Of a stretch of DNA of 59,424 nt, positions 17,338 to 25,666 are shown piece by piece. The translations under genes were made by a program, and so were the position numbers. Positions within the stretch are counted from its first letter, which is position 1. Every line of letters begins with the position of its first letter. The DNA lies in assembly GCA_919902735.1 (NCBI GenBank), contig CAKKRM010000252.1, forward strand, positions 1-59,424. Reading direction: 5' to 3'. The DNA comes from Anaerolineales bacterium. GTDB lineage: Bacteria; Chloroflexota; Anaerolineae; Anaerolineales; Villigracilaceae. The notes beneath the pieces were generated by a model that saw only the letters and a program-made list of their open reading frames with translations, was not told where the DNA came from and did not search any database.

Positions 17338-18069
17338 TTATCCCTGAGTGGGACGCGGGGCGGGGGCTTGTTTTTTCATGGGGAATAAAGAGTCGATCAC
17401 AACTCCGACAAGGCGGATGAAGAATAGGAATATCAGGCTTCCGGCAGAGTACCAGTAATAGTTTTGCGCCCAGCTCAGGCTGGTGTCTGTGCCGCTGAAG
17501 ATGCCGTGCAGGATGCCAAGAAGGTACAAGCCGAAACTGGCGTAGTGCAGAAAGCGCCAGAATTTTTGACCGATGGACGGGCGGATGTAAAAACTTAAGG
17601 CCACAATTGCCCAAACGTAAAAACCGATCTGCCCGATGCCCACCCAAAAGGGACGATAGTCTACGGCGCTGAAGGGCACGAGTAATTGCAACAGGGTGAA
17701 ATTTATGTAATGGTCGCCTAAAATAACGAGGGCGTGGAATACAGCGAAAGCCAGGCCAAGCAAACTTACATATTCATGGATGGCAAATGTGGCGGGCAGG
17801 CCGGGCCACAGGCGTGACATTTTCGTTGTGATGCCCAGCCCCAACGCCATCGAGACCCAGAGCAGGGATAGCGAAACAAAGGCGGTGGCGCGCGAAAGAT
17901 ACCAATAGGCTTTGGGGCTGTCTCCTCCCAGTGAGTAGGCCATGTTGGGTAAAAAGATCGGCAGTAAAAGAATTGCAACCAGCAGGCCAACGACCGATGC
18001 AAAAAGAAAAAGGATGAATGATTGCAAATTTATAGATGATTCGTTGAATTCAGTGGGGGTTTGATTCAT
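17338..18069 (-). CDS. Ferric-reductase-like transmembrane protein
   Basis: 243 residues, six or seven membrane helices. The central four-helix block carries paired histidines in FAIHEY...VFHALV and FLHYASFGLYLLGILHG, as in the heme-b-binding ferric reductase / MsrQ-like family (PF01794). There is no C-terminal FAD/NAD domain, so it is a stand-alone heme membrane component moving electrons across the membrane. AAGGAGT precedes ATG 18069. It lies downstream of apbE on the same strand, with a 218-base repeat-bearing gap between. Together they suggest a flavin-linked transmembrane electron route. Confidence 0.8.
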   Translation of the reverse strand: MNQTPTEFNESSINLQSFILFLFASVVGLLVAILLLPIFLPNMAYSLGGDSPKAYWYLSRATAFVSLSLLWVSMALGLGITTKMSRLWPGLPATFAIHEYVSLLGLAFAVFHALVILGDHYINFTLLQLLVPFSAVDYRPFWVGIGQIGFYVWAIVALSFYIRPSIGQKFWRFLHYASFGLYLLGILHGIFSGTDTSLSWAQNYYWYSAGSLIFLFFIRLVGVVIDSLFPMKKQAPAPRPTQG

Positions 18070-18103
18070 GATTGACTCCTTGGTTAGACTGTTTCTTAAC
18101 AGG

Positions 18104-18262
18104 ACTTTCGCTTGTCATTCTCCCGATGTCCTTCGGGAGGGTGACATGCAAAACAAGAGGAGCGAGCGAAAGTCCTACTTAAATGATCTTGCCTCCTCTT
18201 CGTGTACACGGATTTTTAAAGGTTTTTCCGTTCGAATCCGCATAATCCGTTTATTCCGTGTA
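18104..18262. repeat. Two palindromic repeats between apbE and the membrane reductase gene
   Basis: AGGACTTTCGCT (from about 18102) pairs with AGCGAAAGTCCT (to about 18174), enclosing a short TCCCGATG...CTTCGGGA hairpin. A second unit starts CGTGTACACGGATT (about 18201) and ends AATCCG...CCGTGTAC (about 18262). Confidence 0.55.
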
Positions 18263-18287
18263 CAAAAAGGCGTTTAGAAACAGGCTC

Positions 18288-19208
18288 TTACAAATATTCC
18301 TGCATTTTGCGGCTGTGTATGAGTTCACCGTTTTCGAGGATCATGACACATGCAAATGCGGGGCGAGACTCGATCCATTCCAGCCCCTTTTGCCAGCCGA
18401 GGATAAAGGTTGTTTTGGCGACAGCTTCGGCTTCCAGCACGGTGGGAGCCACTGCCGTCACACGCAGCAAGTCGGTTTCGGCGGGCAGGCCGGTAAATGG
18501 ATTAATGATGTGATGGCGGGGCGTTCCATTTCGATTCCAATGACGGCGATCCTTGCCGGAAGATGCAATACCGCAGCGCTTCAAGTGCAGGACCTCGAGG
18601 TCTGTCCCTGCCTGAAAGGGATTGGACACGCCGATGGGCCAGGGCTTGCCATCCGTTTGCGGGCCGCTGAGGGCAATGTCGCCGCCGGCATTCATTAAAC
18701 ATGGGCCATATTCCTGCAACCGTTCCACGGTTTGATGCGCCGCCCAGCCTTTTGCCAGGCCGCCAAAATCAAGGCGGACTCCCTGCGGGAGGTTGACGGT
18801 GTGCGAACATGCGTCTGCAACGATCATGGAAAGCGGGTGGTTCTGAATCGGGGTTGGTTGCATTGCAGCGTTTTGATAATAAGCGGGGATGTCGTTGAAG
18901 GGACGGTTGTAGCCGGCTTCGATGACCGCATCCAACACTGTGGGCGTGACGAGGCCTTCTGTTAACTCGTCTGCCCACAGTGCGGTTTGAAAGACATCCC
19001 AGAATGCCTCGCTGACTTCCACAGGCTGGTCGAATGTGCGGTTGAGGCGGGACAGCTCCGAGTTAAGTCGGAAGCGGCTGAACGTCTCTTCCCATTCTTC
19101 GAACCAGGCCGGGATGTCGTTCAAAATAAGCGGCTTGGATTCAGTGTCCTGCTCGAGGATGGCGAGCATTTCACAGCCCATTGCGCGAAAAGGCAAACGG
19201 TGCCACAT
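18288..19208 (-). CDS. apbE: FAD:protein FMN transferase (ApbE family)
   Basis: 306 residues. Contains the family hallmarks FRAMGCEM near the N-terminus, RLDFGGLAKGWAAH, LMNAGGDIALSG and a late region with HHIINPFTGLPA and VTAVAPTVLEAEAVAKT. ApbE attaches FMN to Ser/Thr of exported redox proteins using FAD and magnesium. No lipobox or clear signal peptide is seen, so this copy may act in the cytoplasm or be non-classically exported. The start overlaps the preceding stop as TAATG. The target is not obvious: neither upstream protein shows a clear flavinylation motif. Confidence 0.9.
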   Translation of the reverse strand: MWHRLPFRAMGCEMLAILEQDTESKPLILNDIPAWFEEWEETFSRFRLNSELSRLNRTFDQPVEVSEAFWDVFQTALWADELTEGLVTPTVLDAVIEAGYNRPFNDIPAYYQNAAMQPTPIQNHPLSMIVADACSHTVNLPQGVRLDFGGLAKGWAAHQTVERLQEYGPCLMNAGGDIALSGPQTDGKPWPIGVSNPFQAGTDLEVLHLKRCGIASSGKDRRHWNRNGTPRHHIINPFTGLPAETDLLRVTAVAPTVLEAEAVAKTTFILGWQKGLEWIESRPAFACVMILENGELIHSRKMQEYL

Positions 19209-19558
19209 TATGAAGAAGTGGTGGATGTGGCTGGGGGCTGCTCGCCGCCGCCGTTGTTTCCACCACCGCCGCCAGGCCGCTGTACGACAATCACCTGTGG
19301 TTTTGGGGCTTCGCCGCCAAACAGGATGGTGTATCCAGTTGGGGGCATGGTGGGCAGGGGTGTGGGAGGCGGAGTTTCAAGGAAGGCCGTTGCAGTGGGG
19401 ATCAATAACGCTTGTTGCTCTGCCGCGGCTTTTTCATCCGCTTTGGCTTTGTCCGGGCCGGCAAACATATTCCAGAACGCCAGCACGAACGTCATTGAAA
19501 TTGCGGCAATTGCCAGTTGCACATCCGTCCATTTATTTGCATTGGGTTTGGGAGCCAT
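19208..19558 (-). CDS. Small membrane-anchored protein with Gly/Pro-rich tail
   Basis: 116 residues; family not recognised. One membrane helix (about residues 13-32) is followed by an Ala/Lys-rich helix, a Pro/Thr-rich linker and a Gly/Asn-rich C-terminus (about residues 94-105) that looks disordered. GAGGTGAG precedes ATG 19558, 14 bases after the upstream stop, and its stop overlaps the apbE start. The tight packing argues for a shared role with ApbE, perhaps as an anchored partner or scaffold. Confidence 0.65.
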   Translation of the reverse strand: MAPKPNANKWTDVQLAIAAISMTFVLAFWNMFAGPDKAKADEKAAAEQQALLIPTATAFLETPPPTPLPTMPPTGYTILFGGEAPKPQVIVVQRPGGGGGNNGGGEQPPATSTTSS

Positions 19559-19571
19559 TCAGCCTCACCTC

Positions 19572-20069
19572 TTAATCGTCATCGTCATCGTCGTCATCAT
19601 CATCGTCATCATCATCGTCAGAGCCGCCGGAGTTGCGTCCAGGGTTCTCGGCCTGACCGTTATTGCCGCCATTGCCGCCGCTGGCGGCAACCACAATCAC
19701 AGGCTCAAGTTTGGCGTTTGCAAGAATTTCTCCAGTCGGGCTAACGTACACCAGGTCGCCTGAACTAAAAGTGACAAGGTAGGCAAGCGCGCCTTCATAG
19801 CTCACAGATTCAACACTATACACGCTGGTATCTCCCATGAAATCCATGGCCAGGGTGGTGGCCTGTTCCGGGGAAATCACAAGAATTTGAGCAATGGGGG
19901 GCACGGCAGCCGTTGGTACTATATTGACTGCCATTGGCTCGGCCGCCGTCTTCGCAGCTTGAGCCTCCTTATTCCTGACGATCTGCTGATACGCAGAAAC
20001 CACCCCAAACAAGGTTGCCATGAGGAACATCGTCAACATGGCTGAAATAAACAAGGTACTTTTTCGCAT
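19572..20069 (-). CDS. PepSY-like exported protein with 15-aspartate tail
   Basis: 165 residues. N-terminal membrane/signal helix (about residues 5-27), a linker, then a PepSY-like domain (about residues 63-115: EQATTLAMDFMG, SVESVSYEGALAYLVTF, YVSPTGEIL), a Gly/Asn-rich stretch, and 15 consecutive Asp codons (19575-19619) before the stop. A poly-Asp tail can bind divalent metals; here that is speculation. ATG 20069 with AGAAGGAG is preferred over a longer frame to 20243. First gene of the PepSY / small membrane / ApbE operon, a set seen in extracytoplasmic flavin electron-transfer systems. The GAY codon run is also a potential slippage tract. Confidence 0.75.
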   Translation of the reverse strand: MRKSTLFISAMLTMFLMATLFGVVSAYQQIVRNKEAQAAKTAAEPMAVNIVPTAAVPPIAQILVISPEQATTLAMDFMGDTSVYSVESVSYEGALAYLVTFSSGDLVYVSPTGEILANAKLEPVIVVAASGGNGGNNGQAENPGRNSGGSDDDDDDDDDDDDDDD

Positions 20070-20503
20070 TTTTAAACTCCTTCTATCACTGGTTGATGAT
20101 CTGGTCTTAATAAGACCAGTCGCTATTGGGGCAAAAAGGTTACTGGCTAGCATTAATGCCTTATTAGAAGAATAGACTTTATCGGTAATTAGAAAAAACG
20201 TCCCGAAGGCATTGCCCTGAGCCTGTCGAAGGGTTGTCGTCAAACGCTCAAATTACTCGAAATAAACCTCACCGCGCTAGTACCCGAACAACATGAAGAT
20301 GTAGGGTAAAAGCGGCTGAATTTCGCCGCTTTTACCCTACATCTTCATGTTGTTCGGGTACTAGCGCGCGGCGCAAGTGTCGGGATGGTGTCTGTATGTT
20401 ATTTCCGATAATGTCTATTAGTTATCATTCCAGTAGGAATTGCAGGGGGTATGGGCAGTCGTATTCTTGCGGTAAAATATTTTAAATCCAGGAGAAGAAA
20501 CTC
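20070..20503. other. Divergent intergenic region with large hairpin
   Basis: No gene. Contains an 8-bp operator-like palindrome at 20101-20119 (CTGGTCTT and its complement), a CCCTGAGCCTGTCGAAGGG repeat fragment at about 20215, the 44-bp inverted repeat at 20273-20368, and a TAAAAT box at about 20473-20478 before the gene at 20504. Confidence 0.6.
20273..20368. repeat. Perfect 44-bp inverted repeat with 8-base loop
   Basis: Arms 20273-20316 and 20325-20368 are exact reverse complements over all 44 bases, loop 20317-20324. No T-run follows. Far longer than a normal terminator; a recent inverted duplication, a MITE or a structured site would fit. Confidence 0.9.
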
Positions 20504-21415
20504 ATGAACAAAAAAAGCCGCTTATTCAACCTGTTTCTCATCATTGCCCTGTTCCTCGGCGCATGTAACCTGCCATCAGGAAGCCAGGGCGAAGAAGCAA
20601 GCCTCACTGCCGCCGCCCAAACTGTGGAGGCTCTGCTCAGCGCAACCCCGGTCATCACCAATACCTTTACCCCCCTCCCAGCCCCGGCAACCGCAAGCCT
20701 TACCCCGATCCCCCTGCCTGTTTCTTCAAACACGCCGGTCCCAAGCGCCACATCGAATTGCAACGCCATGCAATTCATCTCAGATGTAACCTACCCCGAT
20801 GGAACCGTTGTCACCCCCGGGCAAGTCTTTACAAAAACATGGCGGCTCAAAAACATCGGCGCCTGCGCATGGACACCCTCCTACGCAATCGTATTCTCTG
20901 ATGGCAACTCCATGGGCGGCCCATCCACACAAGCCCTGGCGGGCAACGTCAATCCCGGCCAAACCATAGACATTTCAGTCAACTTAACCGCCCCCGCCTC
21001 CACCGGCGACTACACCGGAAACTGGAAAATACGAGACGCAGCCGGCGTTTTATTTGGGAAATTCTATGTACAGATCAAGGTGCAAAACCCCGCGGAACCC
21101 ACAAAGACATTCACCCCTGTGCCGGCCGCGTTTGCAGTAACCAGCGTAACTTTTTCTGTTTCAGGCACATGCCCCAACTTCAGCTATACGGTCAGCGTCA
21201 CCACAAATGGAGCGGGCACAGTAAACCTGCACAGAATTTTCAGCGACGGCGGCGTCGATACAACCCCCAGAACCTTGACCTATGCCTCAGCGGGAACGCA
21301 ATCGTTTACGGAAGCGGTTTATTATGGCGTAGCCGGCAGCAGTTCCTGGACCGATATCTATATTGACAGCCCCAACCACCAGCAATTCGGGCGGGCTACA
21401 TTTACCTGTCCGTAA
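20504..21415 (+). CDS. Lipoprotein with NBR1-type Ig-like domain (array member 1)
   Basis: 303 residues. Signal peptide with lipobox LGAC (Cys 21), so lipid-anchored on the outer face of the membrane. An Ala/Thr-rich helix and Pro/Thr linker follow, then an NBR1-type Ig-like domain (about residues 85-195; PF16158 style) with the family pattern PGQVFTKTWRLKNIGACAW and a later GDYTGNWKIRD. A second C-terminal beta domain (about 205-303) recurs in the next gene. Such domains in bacteria are thought to be surface-binding modules; the ligand is unknown. CAGGAG precedes ATG 20504. First of five related genes. Confidence 0.85.
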   Translation: MNKKSRLFNLFLIIALFLGACNLPSGSQGEEASLTAAAQTVEALLSATPVITNTFTPLPAPATASLTPIPLPVSSNTPVPSATSNCNAMQFISDVTYPDGTVVTPGQVFTKTWRLKNIGACAWTPSYAIVFSDGNSMGGPSTQALAGNVNPGQTIDISVNLTAPASTGDYTGNWKIRDAAGVLFGKFYVQIKVQNPAEPTKTFTPVPAAFAVTSVTFSVSGTCPNFSYTVSVTTNGAGTVNLHRIFSDGGVDTTPRTLTYASAGTQSFTEAVYYGVAGSSSWTDIYIDSPNHQQFGRATFTCP

Positions 21416-21441
21416 AAAGAATTAGCATCCATTCATATTGG

Positions 21442-21472
21442 GAACGCCCGGGAAAACCGGGCGTTCTTATTT
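21442..21472 (+). terminator. Hairpin terminator between array genes 1 and 2
   Basis: GAACGCCCGG (21442-21451) and CCGGGCGTTC (21457-21466), then TTATTT. Followed by TATAAT at 21478-21483, a likely promoter for the next gene. Confidence 0.7.
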
Positions 21473-21509
21473 AACAGTATAATAATTTCCAACAAATGAA
21501 AGGAAAAAA

Positions 21510-22451
21510 ATGACCCGATCTATAAAATATTTACTTTTCGCTGTACCCGTAATCACAACCCTGCTTATCACATCCTGCGGCGAAGGCGCCCCCACACAGG
21601 ATGCAACCACCGCCATTCAAACCGCCGTAGCGCTGACCGTCGCCGCACAAAATACGCTCGAAGTACCAGCCACCCAAACGCCAGATGCAGCGGCCATCCC
21701 TACAAAAACACCCTTCCAATTATTGACCCCGCTTGCGTCTCCCCTGCCAACCCTGCCCGCCGGTTCATCCAAGGCTCAGTGCGCCAGCGCCAGCCTCACC
21801 AGCGAGACCATCAACGATGGCACGATCTTCAAACCTGGCGAACAATTTACAAAGACCTGGCAGATCACCAACACCAGCCCCTGCTATTGGGATACAACCT
21901 ACAAGATCGTTTTCTGGGATGGCAACGTTCTCGGCGGAGGGTATGTGTACAATCTCCCTCAAGCCGCCGCACCCGGGCAAACCCTGCCGATCTCCCTCGT
22001 GCTGACCGCCCCAACAACCGAGGGAACCTACCGTTCCGAGTGGAAACTGCAAACCCCCGATAATATTAATTTCGGTGTAGGCCTGTACAATGCCTCCTTC
22101 TACACGGAGATCGTTGTCTCTTCCGCAGCAAAGCCGAAATATGGCATCACATCCGTTACCACCAGCTTTACCCGCGAACCGTCAACCGGCTGCCCGGCCA
22201 ACACCACCTTCACCGTATATGCCACAGTCGCAACAAACGGCCCACTTGAATTCACATACCGCTGGGATCAAAAAGACGGCAATAACTCAAGCCCAAAAAC
22301 CTACTTCATGGAATCCGCCACTACAAAAACCTTCACCCGTGAATGGAAGTTTGGCCGCGCAAACACCCAGGGTTCCAAGTGGATCACATTTGTGATCACC
22401 TCCCCCACCCAGCAGGAATATAAGGTGGATTTTGAATTTGTCTGCCCATGA
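21510..22451 (+). CDS. Lipoprotein with NBR1-type Ig-like domain (array member 2)
   Basis: 313 residues. Lipobox ITSC with Cys 23; the following Ala/Thr-rich helix and Thr/Pro linker run to about residue 85. The NBR1-Ig domain (about 90-200) shows KPGEQFTKTWQITNTSPCYW and a matching GTYRSEWKLQ strand. The C-terminal domain (about 210-313) ends in a SPTQQEY...FEFVCP segment that aligns by eye with the end of array member 1, so these two share both domains. AAAGGA ribosome site, own promoter and upstream terminator, so it may be controlled separately from its neighbours. Confidence 0.85.
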   Translation: MTRSIKYLLFAVPVITTLLITSCGEGAPTQDATTAIQTAVALTVAAQNTLEVPATQTPDAAAIPTKTPFQLLTPLASPLPTLPAGSSKAQCASASLTSETINDGTIFKPGEQFTKTWQITNTSPCYWDTTYKIVFWDGNVLGGGYVYNLPQAAAPGQTLPISLVLTAPTTEGTYRSEWKLQTPDNINFGVGLYNASFYTEIVVSSAAKPKYGITSVTTSFTREPSTGCPANTTFTVYATVATNGPLEFTYRWDQKDGNNSSPKTYFMESATTKTFTREWKFGRANTQGSKWITFVITSPTQQEYKVDFEFVCP

Positions 22452-22523
22452 CAGGGGCTGGTTCTGGGAACCGATTCCACCCATCCTTCGTCTTTTTCCC
22501 TAAAACACCTAAACGGAGGAACC

Positions 22524-23774
22524 ATGCCATCCAAAAAATCAACCCTTATTCTCCCGCTCATTATCCTGCTGGCCGCCCAACTGGCATGTAACTCAGCCGG
22601 GATTTCGACAACGCCAGATACATTCGCCACCCTCAATGGACTTTACACCGCCTCTGCCCTGACCCTTGAAGCTGGCGGCACACCAAACAGCCTGACCGCC
22701 ACCCCCGGCCTGCCTCTGCCAACCGCCACCGTGGATGGAACTCTATCAGCGACGAACACTGCCACTTCGGGCGGACCAGCCCCAACGTCCAGGTGTGATG
22801 CGGCGCAATTCCTGGCCGACGTCACCTACCCGGACGGGAGCGTCGTCTCCAGCAGCAGCGCCTTCACCAAAATCTGGCGCATCAAAAATGTGGGCGCCTG
22901 CCCGTGGACAACTTCCTACTCTGTGGTCTTCACCAGCGGAGACAGCATGAACGGGCCGGCATCCATCGCCATGCCTGGAACAGTGAACCCCGGCCAGTAT
23001 ATTGAAATCCCGATCACTTTTACCGCGCCCAACAAGGATGGGAATTATCGCGGCTATTGGAAACTGCGCAACGCATCCTCTGTTTTGTTCGGCATTGGCG
23101 AACAGGCCGATACCGCTTTTTGGGTGGATATTAAAGTTGCGGGGCCTTCGTACGTCGCCTATAACTTTGCGGGCAAATACTGCAAGGCAGATTGGGAAAA
23201 CGAAAAAACCTCCCTACCCTGCCCCGGCACAGAGGATGACCCCAAGGGCTATGTGTTGAAGCTAAATTCACCCAGGATGGAAAATGGCGTTAAAGAAGAT
23301 GTGCCCGGCCTGCTCACCTATCCGCGGGACAGGGACAACGGCACGATCAGCGGAGAATACCCGGCCTTTGCCGTGCAATCCGGCGACCGCTTTCGCACGG
23401 TGATCAACTGCCAGTACAACGCCGCCAAATGTGACGTGATCTTCCGCCTCGATTACAGAAATAACGGGCAGGTGAAAACCCTGGCAAGCTGGCATGAAGT
23501 GTACGAAGGCAAAACCTTTACAGTGGACCTGGACCTAAGCGGCCTGGCCGGGCAGACGGTGAAGTTCATCCTTGTGGTAAACGCAAACGGCGCGAACAAT
23601 AACGATTTTGCGCTATGGCTTAATCCCCGCATTGTTCGTCAGGGCAACCCGCCGCCTACGCAGCCATCCTCCGCCACCCCCACGTTCACGTTGACCCACA
23701 CCGTAACTTCAACTTTCACACCCTCCCCAACCTTTACCGAGACGCCCACGCCGACGAGCACGCCCACTCCATAG
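22524..23774 (+). CDS. Lipoprotein with NBR1-type Ig-like domain and beta-sandwich domain (array member 3)
   Basis: 416 residues, the longest of the array. Lipobox AQLAC, Cys 22. NBR1-Ig domain about residues 88-210, with SAFTKIWRIKNVGACPW. A further domain (about 215-375) has alternating beta-type strands and Cys pairs (YCKADWEN...LPCPG, VINCQYNAAKCDV) and ends WLNPRIV, resembling carbohydrate-binding beta-sandwiches; this is a shape-based guess. The last 40 residues are almost pure Thr/Pro/Ser. CGGAGGA precedes ATG 22524. The tail at the C-terminus rather than only after the lipobox is unusual within the array. Confidence 0.82.
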   Translation: MPSKKSTLILPLIILLAAQLACNSAGISTTPDTFATLNGLYTASALTLEAGGTPNSLTATPGLPLPTATVDGTLSATNTATSGGPAPTSRCDAAQFLADVTYPDGSVVSSSSAFTKIWRIKNVGACPWTTSYSVVFTSGDSMNGPASIAMPGTVNPGQYIEIPITFTAPNKDGNYRGYWKLRNASSVLFGIGEQADTAFWVDIKVAGPSYVAYNFAGKYCKADWENEKTSLPCPGTEDDPKGYVLKLNSPRMENGVKEDVPGLLTYPRDRDNGTISGEYPAFAVQSGDRFRTVINCQYNAAKCDVIFRLDYRNNGQVKTLASWHEVYEGKTFTVDLDLSGLAGQTVKFILVVNANGANNNDFALWLNPRIVRQGNPPPTQPSSATPTFTLTHTVTSTFTPSPTFTETPTPTSTPTP

Positions 23775-23830
23775 GTGCGTAATATAATGCCCGCGGTCAC
23801 AAATGCCCAAGTTCGGGCACGATGTTACGC

Positions 23831-24014
23831 TGTCCACGCTTATGGTTGTTGCAAAGTCGCTTGACGTGGTTCTGAATTCATGGCGTCGTTTTAACGCGAA
23901 CGCCGCGAAAAAAGCGAAAGAGCGCGAATTTTTCCTTTTTCGCGTCCATTCGCCAATTTCGCGTATTTCGCGCTAAGATTTTCCTGACTTTGCTACAGCC
24001 ATGTGTCCACGCTT
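23831..24014. mobile_element. MITE-like element copy 2 with 11-bp flanking direct repeats
   Basis: TGTCCACGCTT occurs at 23831-23841 and 24004-24014. Just inside, ATGGTTGTTGCAAAGTC and GACTTTGCTACAGCCATG are imperfect inverted ends. The core is a palindrome beginning TTAACGCGAACGCCGCG and ending TTTCGCGCTAAG, closely matching the core of copy 1. Confidence 0.65.
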
Positions 24015-24045
24015 GTCAAAGAGCGCAATTTGTGAGCGTGACGGG

Positions 24046-24051
24046 TATAAT
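24046..24051 (+). promoter_or_regulatory. -10 box adjoining a conserved half-palindrome
   Basis: TATAAT seven bases after GCGCAATTTGTGAGCG; the same order occurs before ilvE at 54764-54794. Confidence 0.5.
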
Positions 24052-24080
24052 AAAGACAACCATTTTTGGAGGCTATAAAT

Positions 24081-24821
24081 ATGATCTCTCGCAAGTCCAT
24101 CTGGCTGGTGGGCGCCGTGTTACTGACTGTTATCTTAAGTTCCTGTAATGTGGGAGCCACCCCTGTGCCTACCCAGGATTCGGGCGCGATCCAAACGCAG
24201 GCTTTCAACGTTGTTCTCACCCAGGTTTCCCTGAATCAAACCCAAACCGCGCAGGCGCTTCCGCCCACCGCCCTGCCGACAAACACGCCGCTGCCAACCG
24301 CCACCCTGGGTTTAATTCCCACTGCTTCGTTCCTCGGCACAAATACGCCTTTCGCATTCAACACCCAGCAGGCTGGCCTCACTCCGCTGGCGCTGCCATC
24401 CGTCGCGCCAACCGTGGGCGTTCACTCCACCATTACAACCGCCAATGGATGCAACAACGGCGTCATGGTCAGCGAATCCTCGCCTTATGATGGGGCCACC
24501 ATCAAAGCCGGCAAGGAATTTACCAAAAGCTGGGACTTATTAAACACCGGAACATGCGTCTGGGACGAGGGCTATTCCTTCTCCTTCAGGCCTGAATTTT
24601 CCTCCAGCCCGGACGGCGCCTCCATTGGATATTACAGCAAGGATGAAGTGATTGCTAAAAACGGCGCCTTCACCAAACCCGGTGAAACGAGAACCTTCAT
24701 CGTTCAATTAAGATCCCCCACTAAAATCGGCCAATATGTCTGGAGCTGGAAACTAAAAGATGATGCAGGCAACCTCTTCGGCTCGCTTGTCTTCATCAAG
24801 TTCACTTCCGTCGAAAACTAA
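24081..24821 (+). CDS. Lipoprotein with NBR1-type Ig-like domain (array member 4)
   Basis: 246 residues. Signal peptide with lipobox LSSC; a Gln/Thr-rich helix and a long Thr/Pro linker run to about residue 120. A single NBR1-Ig domain (about 125-245) includes KAGKEFTKSWDLLNTGTCVW and GQYVWSWKLKD. It has no extra C-terminal domain. ATG 24081 is preferred over the in-frame TTG at 24066 because TTGGAGG lies where the ribosome site should be. The next array gene starts 12 bases after its stop, so these two form an operon. Confidence 0.85.
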   Translation: MISRKSIWLVGAVLLTVILSSCNVGATPVPTQDSGAIQTQAFNVVLTQVSLNQTQTAQALPPTALPTNTPLPTATLGLIPTASFLGTNTPFAFNTQQAGLTPLALPSVAPTVGVHSTITTANGCNNGVMVSESSPYDGATIKAGKEFTKSWDLLNTGTCVWDEGYSFSFRPEFSSSPDGASIGYYSKDEVIAKNGAFTKPGETRTFIVQLRSPTKIGQYVWSWKLKDDAGNLFGSLVFIKFTSVEN

Positions 24822-24832
24822 GAGAGGATTCC

Positions 24833-25447
24833 ATGAACACGAGAGCATTCATCTTCCTGCTGCTAACTGCAATTCTGCTAGCCGCCTGCGCGCCCGCCAC
24901 GCCCATCGAACCAACTCCCGATGTTCTGGCGATCCGCACTTCCGCGGCCAACACCGTGGTGGCAGAATTTACGTTGACCGCCGCCGCCTTCACACCCACA
25001 CCCCTGCCGCCCACACAGACGCCCACACCGGAAACTCCAACCGCAACCCCCACCGTCGCCTTCGCAACAGACCCAACCCAAATTGCGCTTGGCACACCAG
25101 GCCTGCTTTGTGATGACCTCTCCTTTGATCCCGCCACCGTGGATGTAACCATCCTCGACGGAACATCCATGACCCCTGGACAGGAATTTGTAAAAACCTG
25201 GAAGATCAAAAACACCGGCTCCTGCGCCTGGGGCGATGGATACACTCTCACCTTCTCTTACGGCCAAAAAATGGACGGACAGCCCGTGCCGCTTGGCACA
25301 GTTGTACAGGTTGGGCAGGAAGTGGAAATATCCGTCAACTTCAAAGCTCCCACCGCCATTGGCGAATACACAAGCGCATGGCAGATGGCCAATGCCGCAG
25401 GAGTCACATTCGGCAAAGCCGTCTTTGTCAAAATCCTCGTCCAGTAA
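24833..25447 (+). CDS. Lipoprotein with NBR1-type Ig-like domain (array member 5)
   Basis: 204 residues, the most compact member. Lipobox LAAC, then PATPIEPTPD and a short Thr/Pro linker. The NBR1-Ig domain (about residues 95-204) has TPGQEFVKTWKIKNTGSCAW and GEYTSAWQMANAAGVTFG. GAGAGGA ribosome site. Two bases after its stop lies the TTG start of the original queG gene, now cut by the integrative element, so in the ancestral state this gene and queG were probably one transcript. Confidence 0.85.
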   Translation: MNTRAFIFLLLTAILLAACAPATPIEPTPDVLAIRTSAANTVVAEFTLTAAAFTPTPLPPTQTPTPETPTATPTVAFATDPTQIALGTPGLLCDDLSFDPATVDVTILDGTSMTPGQEFVKTWKIKNTGSCAWGDGYTLTFSYGQKMDGQPVPLGTVVQVGQEVEISVNFKAPTAIGEYTSAWQMANAAGVTFGKAVFVKILVQ

Positions 25448-25448
25448 T

Positions 25449-25520
25449 TTGACAACGCTCACACAAGCCATCAAAGAAAAAGCGCGCCAGCTGGGATTCG
25501 TCCCAATAAATCAGATTTAA
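25449..25520 (+). pseudogene. queG: 5' remnant of queG left of the integrative element
   Basis: A short frame from TTG 25449 reads TTLTQAIKEKARQLGFV, the typical N-terminus of epoxyqueuosine reductase. It then leaves the family at the attachment core and stops at 25518-25520. The continuation, LAGVTSCEPPAHYN, appears after the matching core at 34162, so the remnant and the distal gene were one reading frame before insertion. Confidence 0.85.
25488..25503. other. Left attachment site (attL)
   Basis: CAGCTGGGATTCGTCC, matching the right site at 34147-34162 in 15 of 16 positions; 25492-25503 is the identical 12-bp core. Confidence 0.8.
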
Positions 25521-25556
25521 TCACGCCGGTATATTTGACAGTAATCTTATGACCCT

Positions 25557-25591
25557 AAACAGGGCAGACTTAACCGCTTGCCCTGTTTTTA
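25557..25591 (+). terminator. Hairpin terminator inside the element's left end
   Basis: AACAGGGCA and TGCCCTGTT arms flank an ACTTAACCGCT-type loop, followed by a T-run. Confidence 0.65.
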
Positions 25592-25666
25592 TTACAAATG
25601 GCAGATGCCCTCATTTCGTAAAGATGCTAGAATCAACTTATCAATTTCATTCAAATGGAGGTTATG

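Larger units (their letters stand above)
23775..24080. other. Intergenic region with MITE copy and promoter
   Basis: No gene. It holds the MITE-like copy at 23831-24014, then a half-palindrome GAGCGCAATTTGTGAGCG (24021-24038) directly before TATAAT at 24046-24051, which fits as the promoter of the gene at 24081. Confidence 0.65.

Noticed and set aside
19575-19619. (GAY)n run as a sequencing artefact or non-coding microsatellite
   Set aside because: Codons vary between GAT and GAC and stay in frame up to a stop, so a real poly-Asp tail is more likely.
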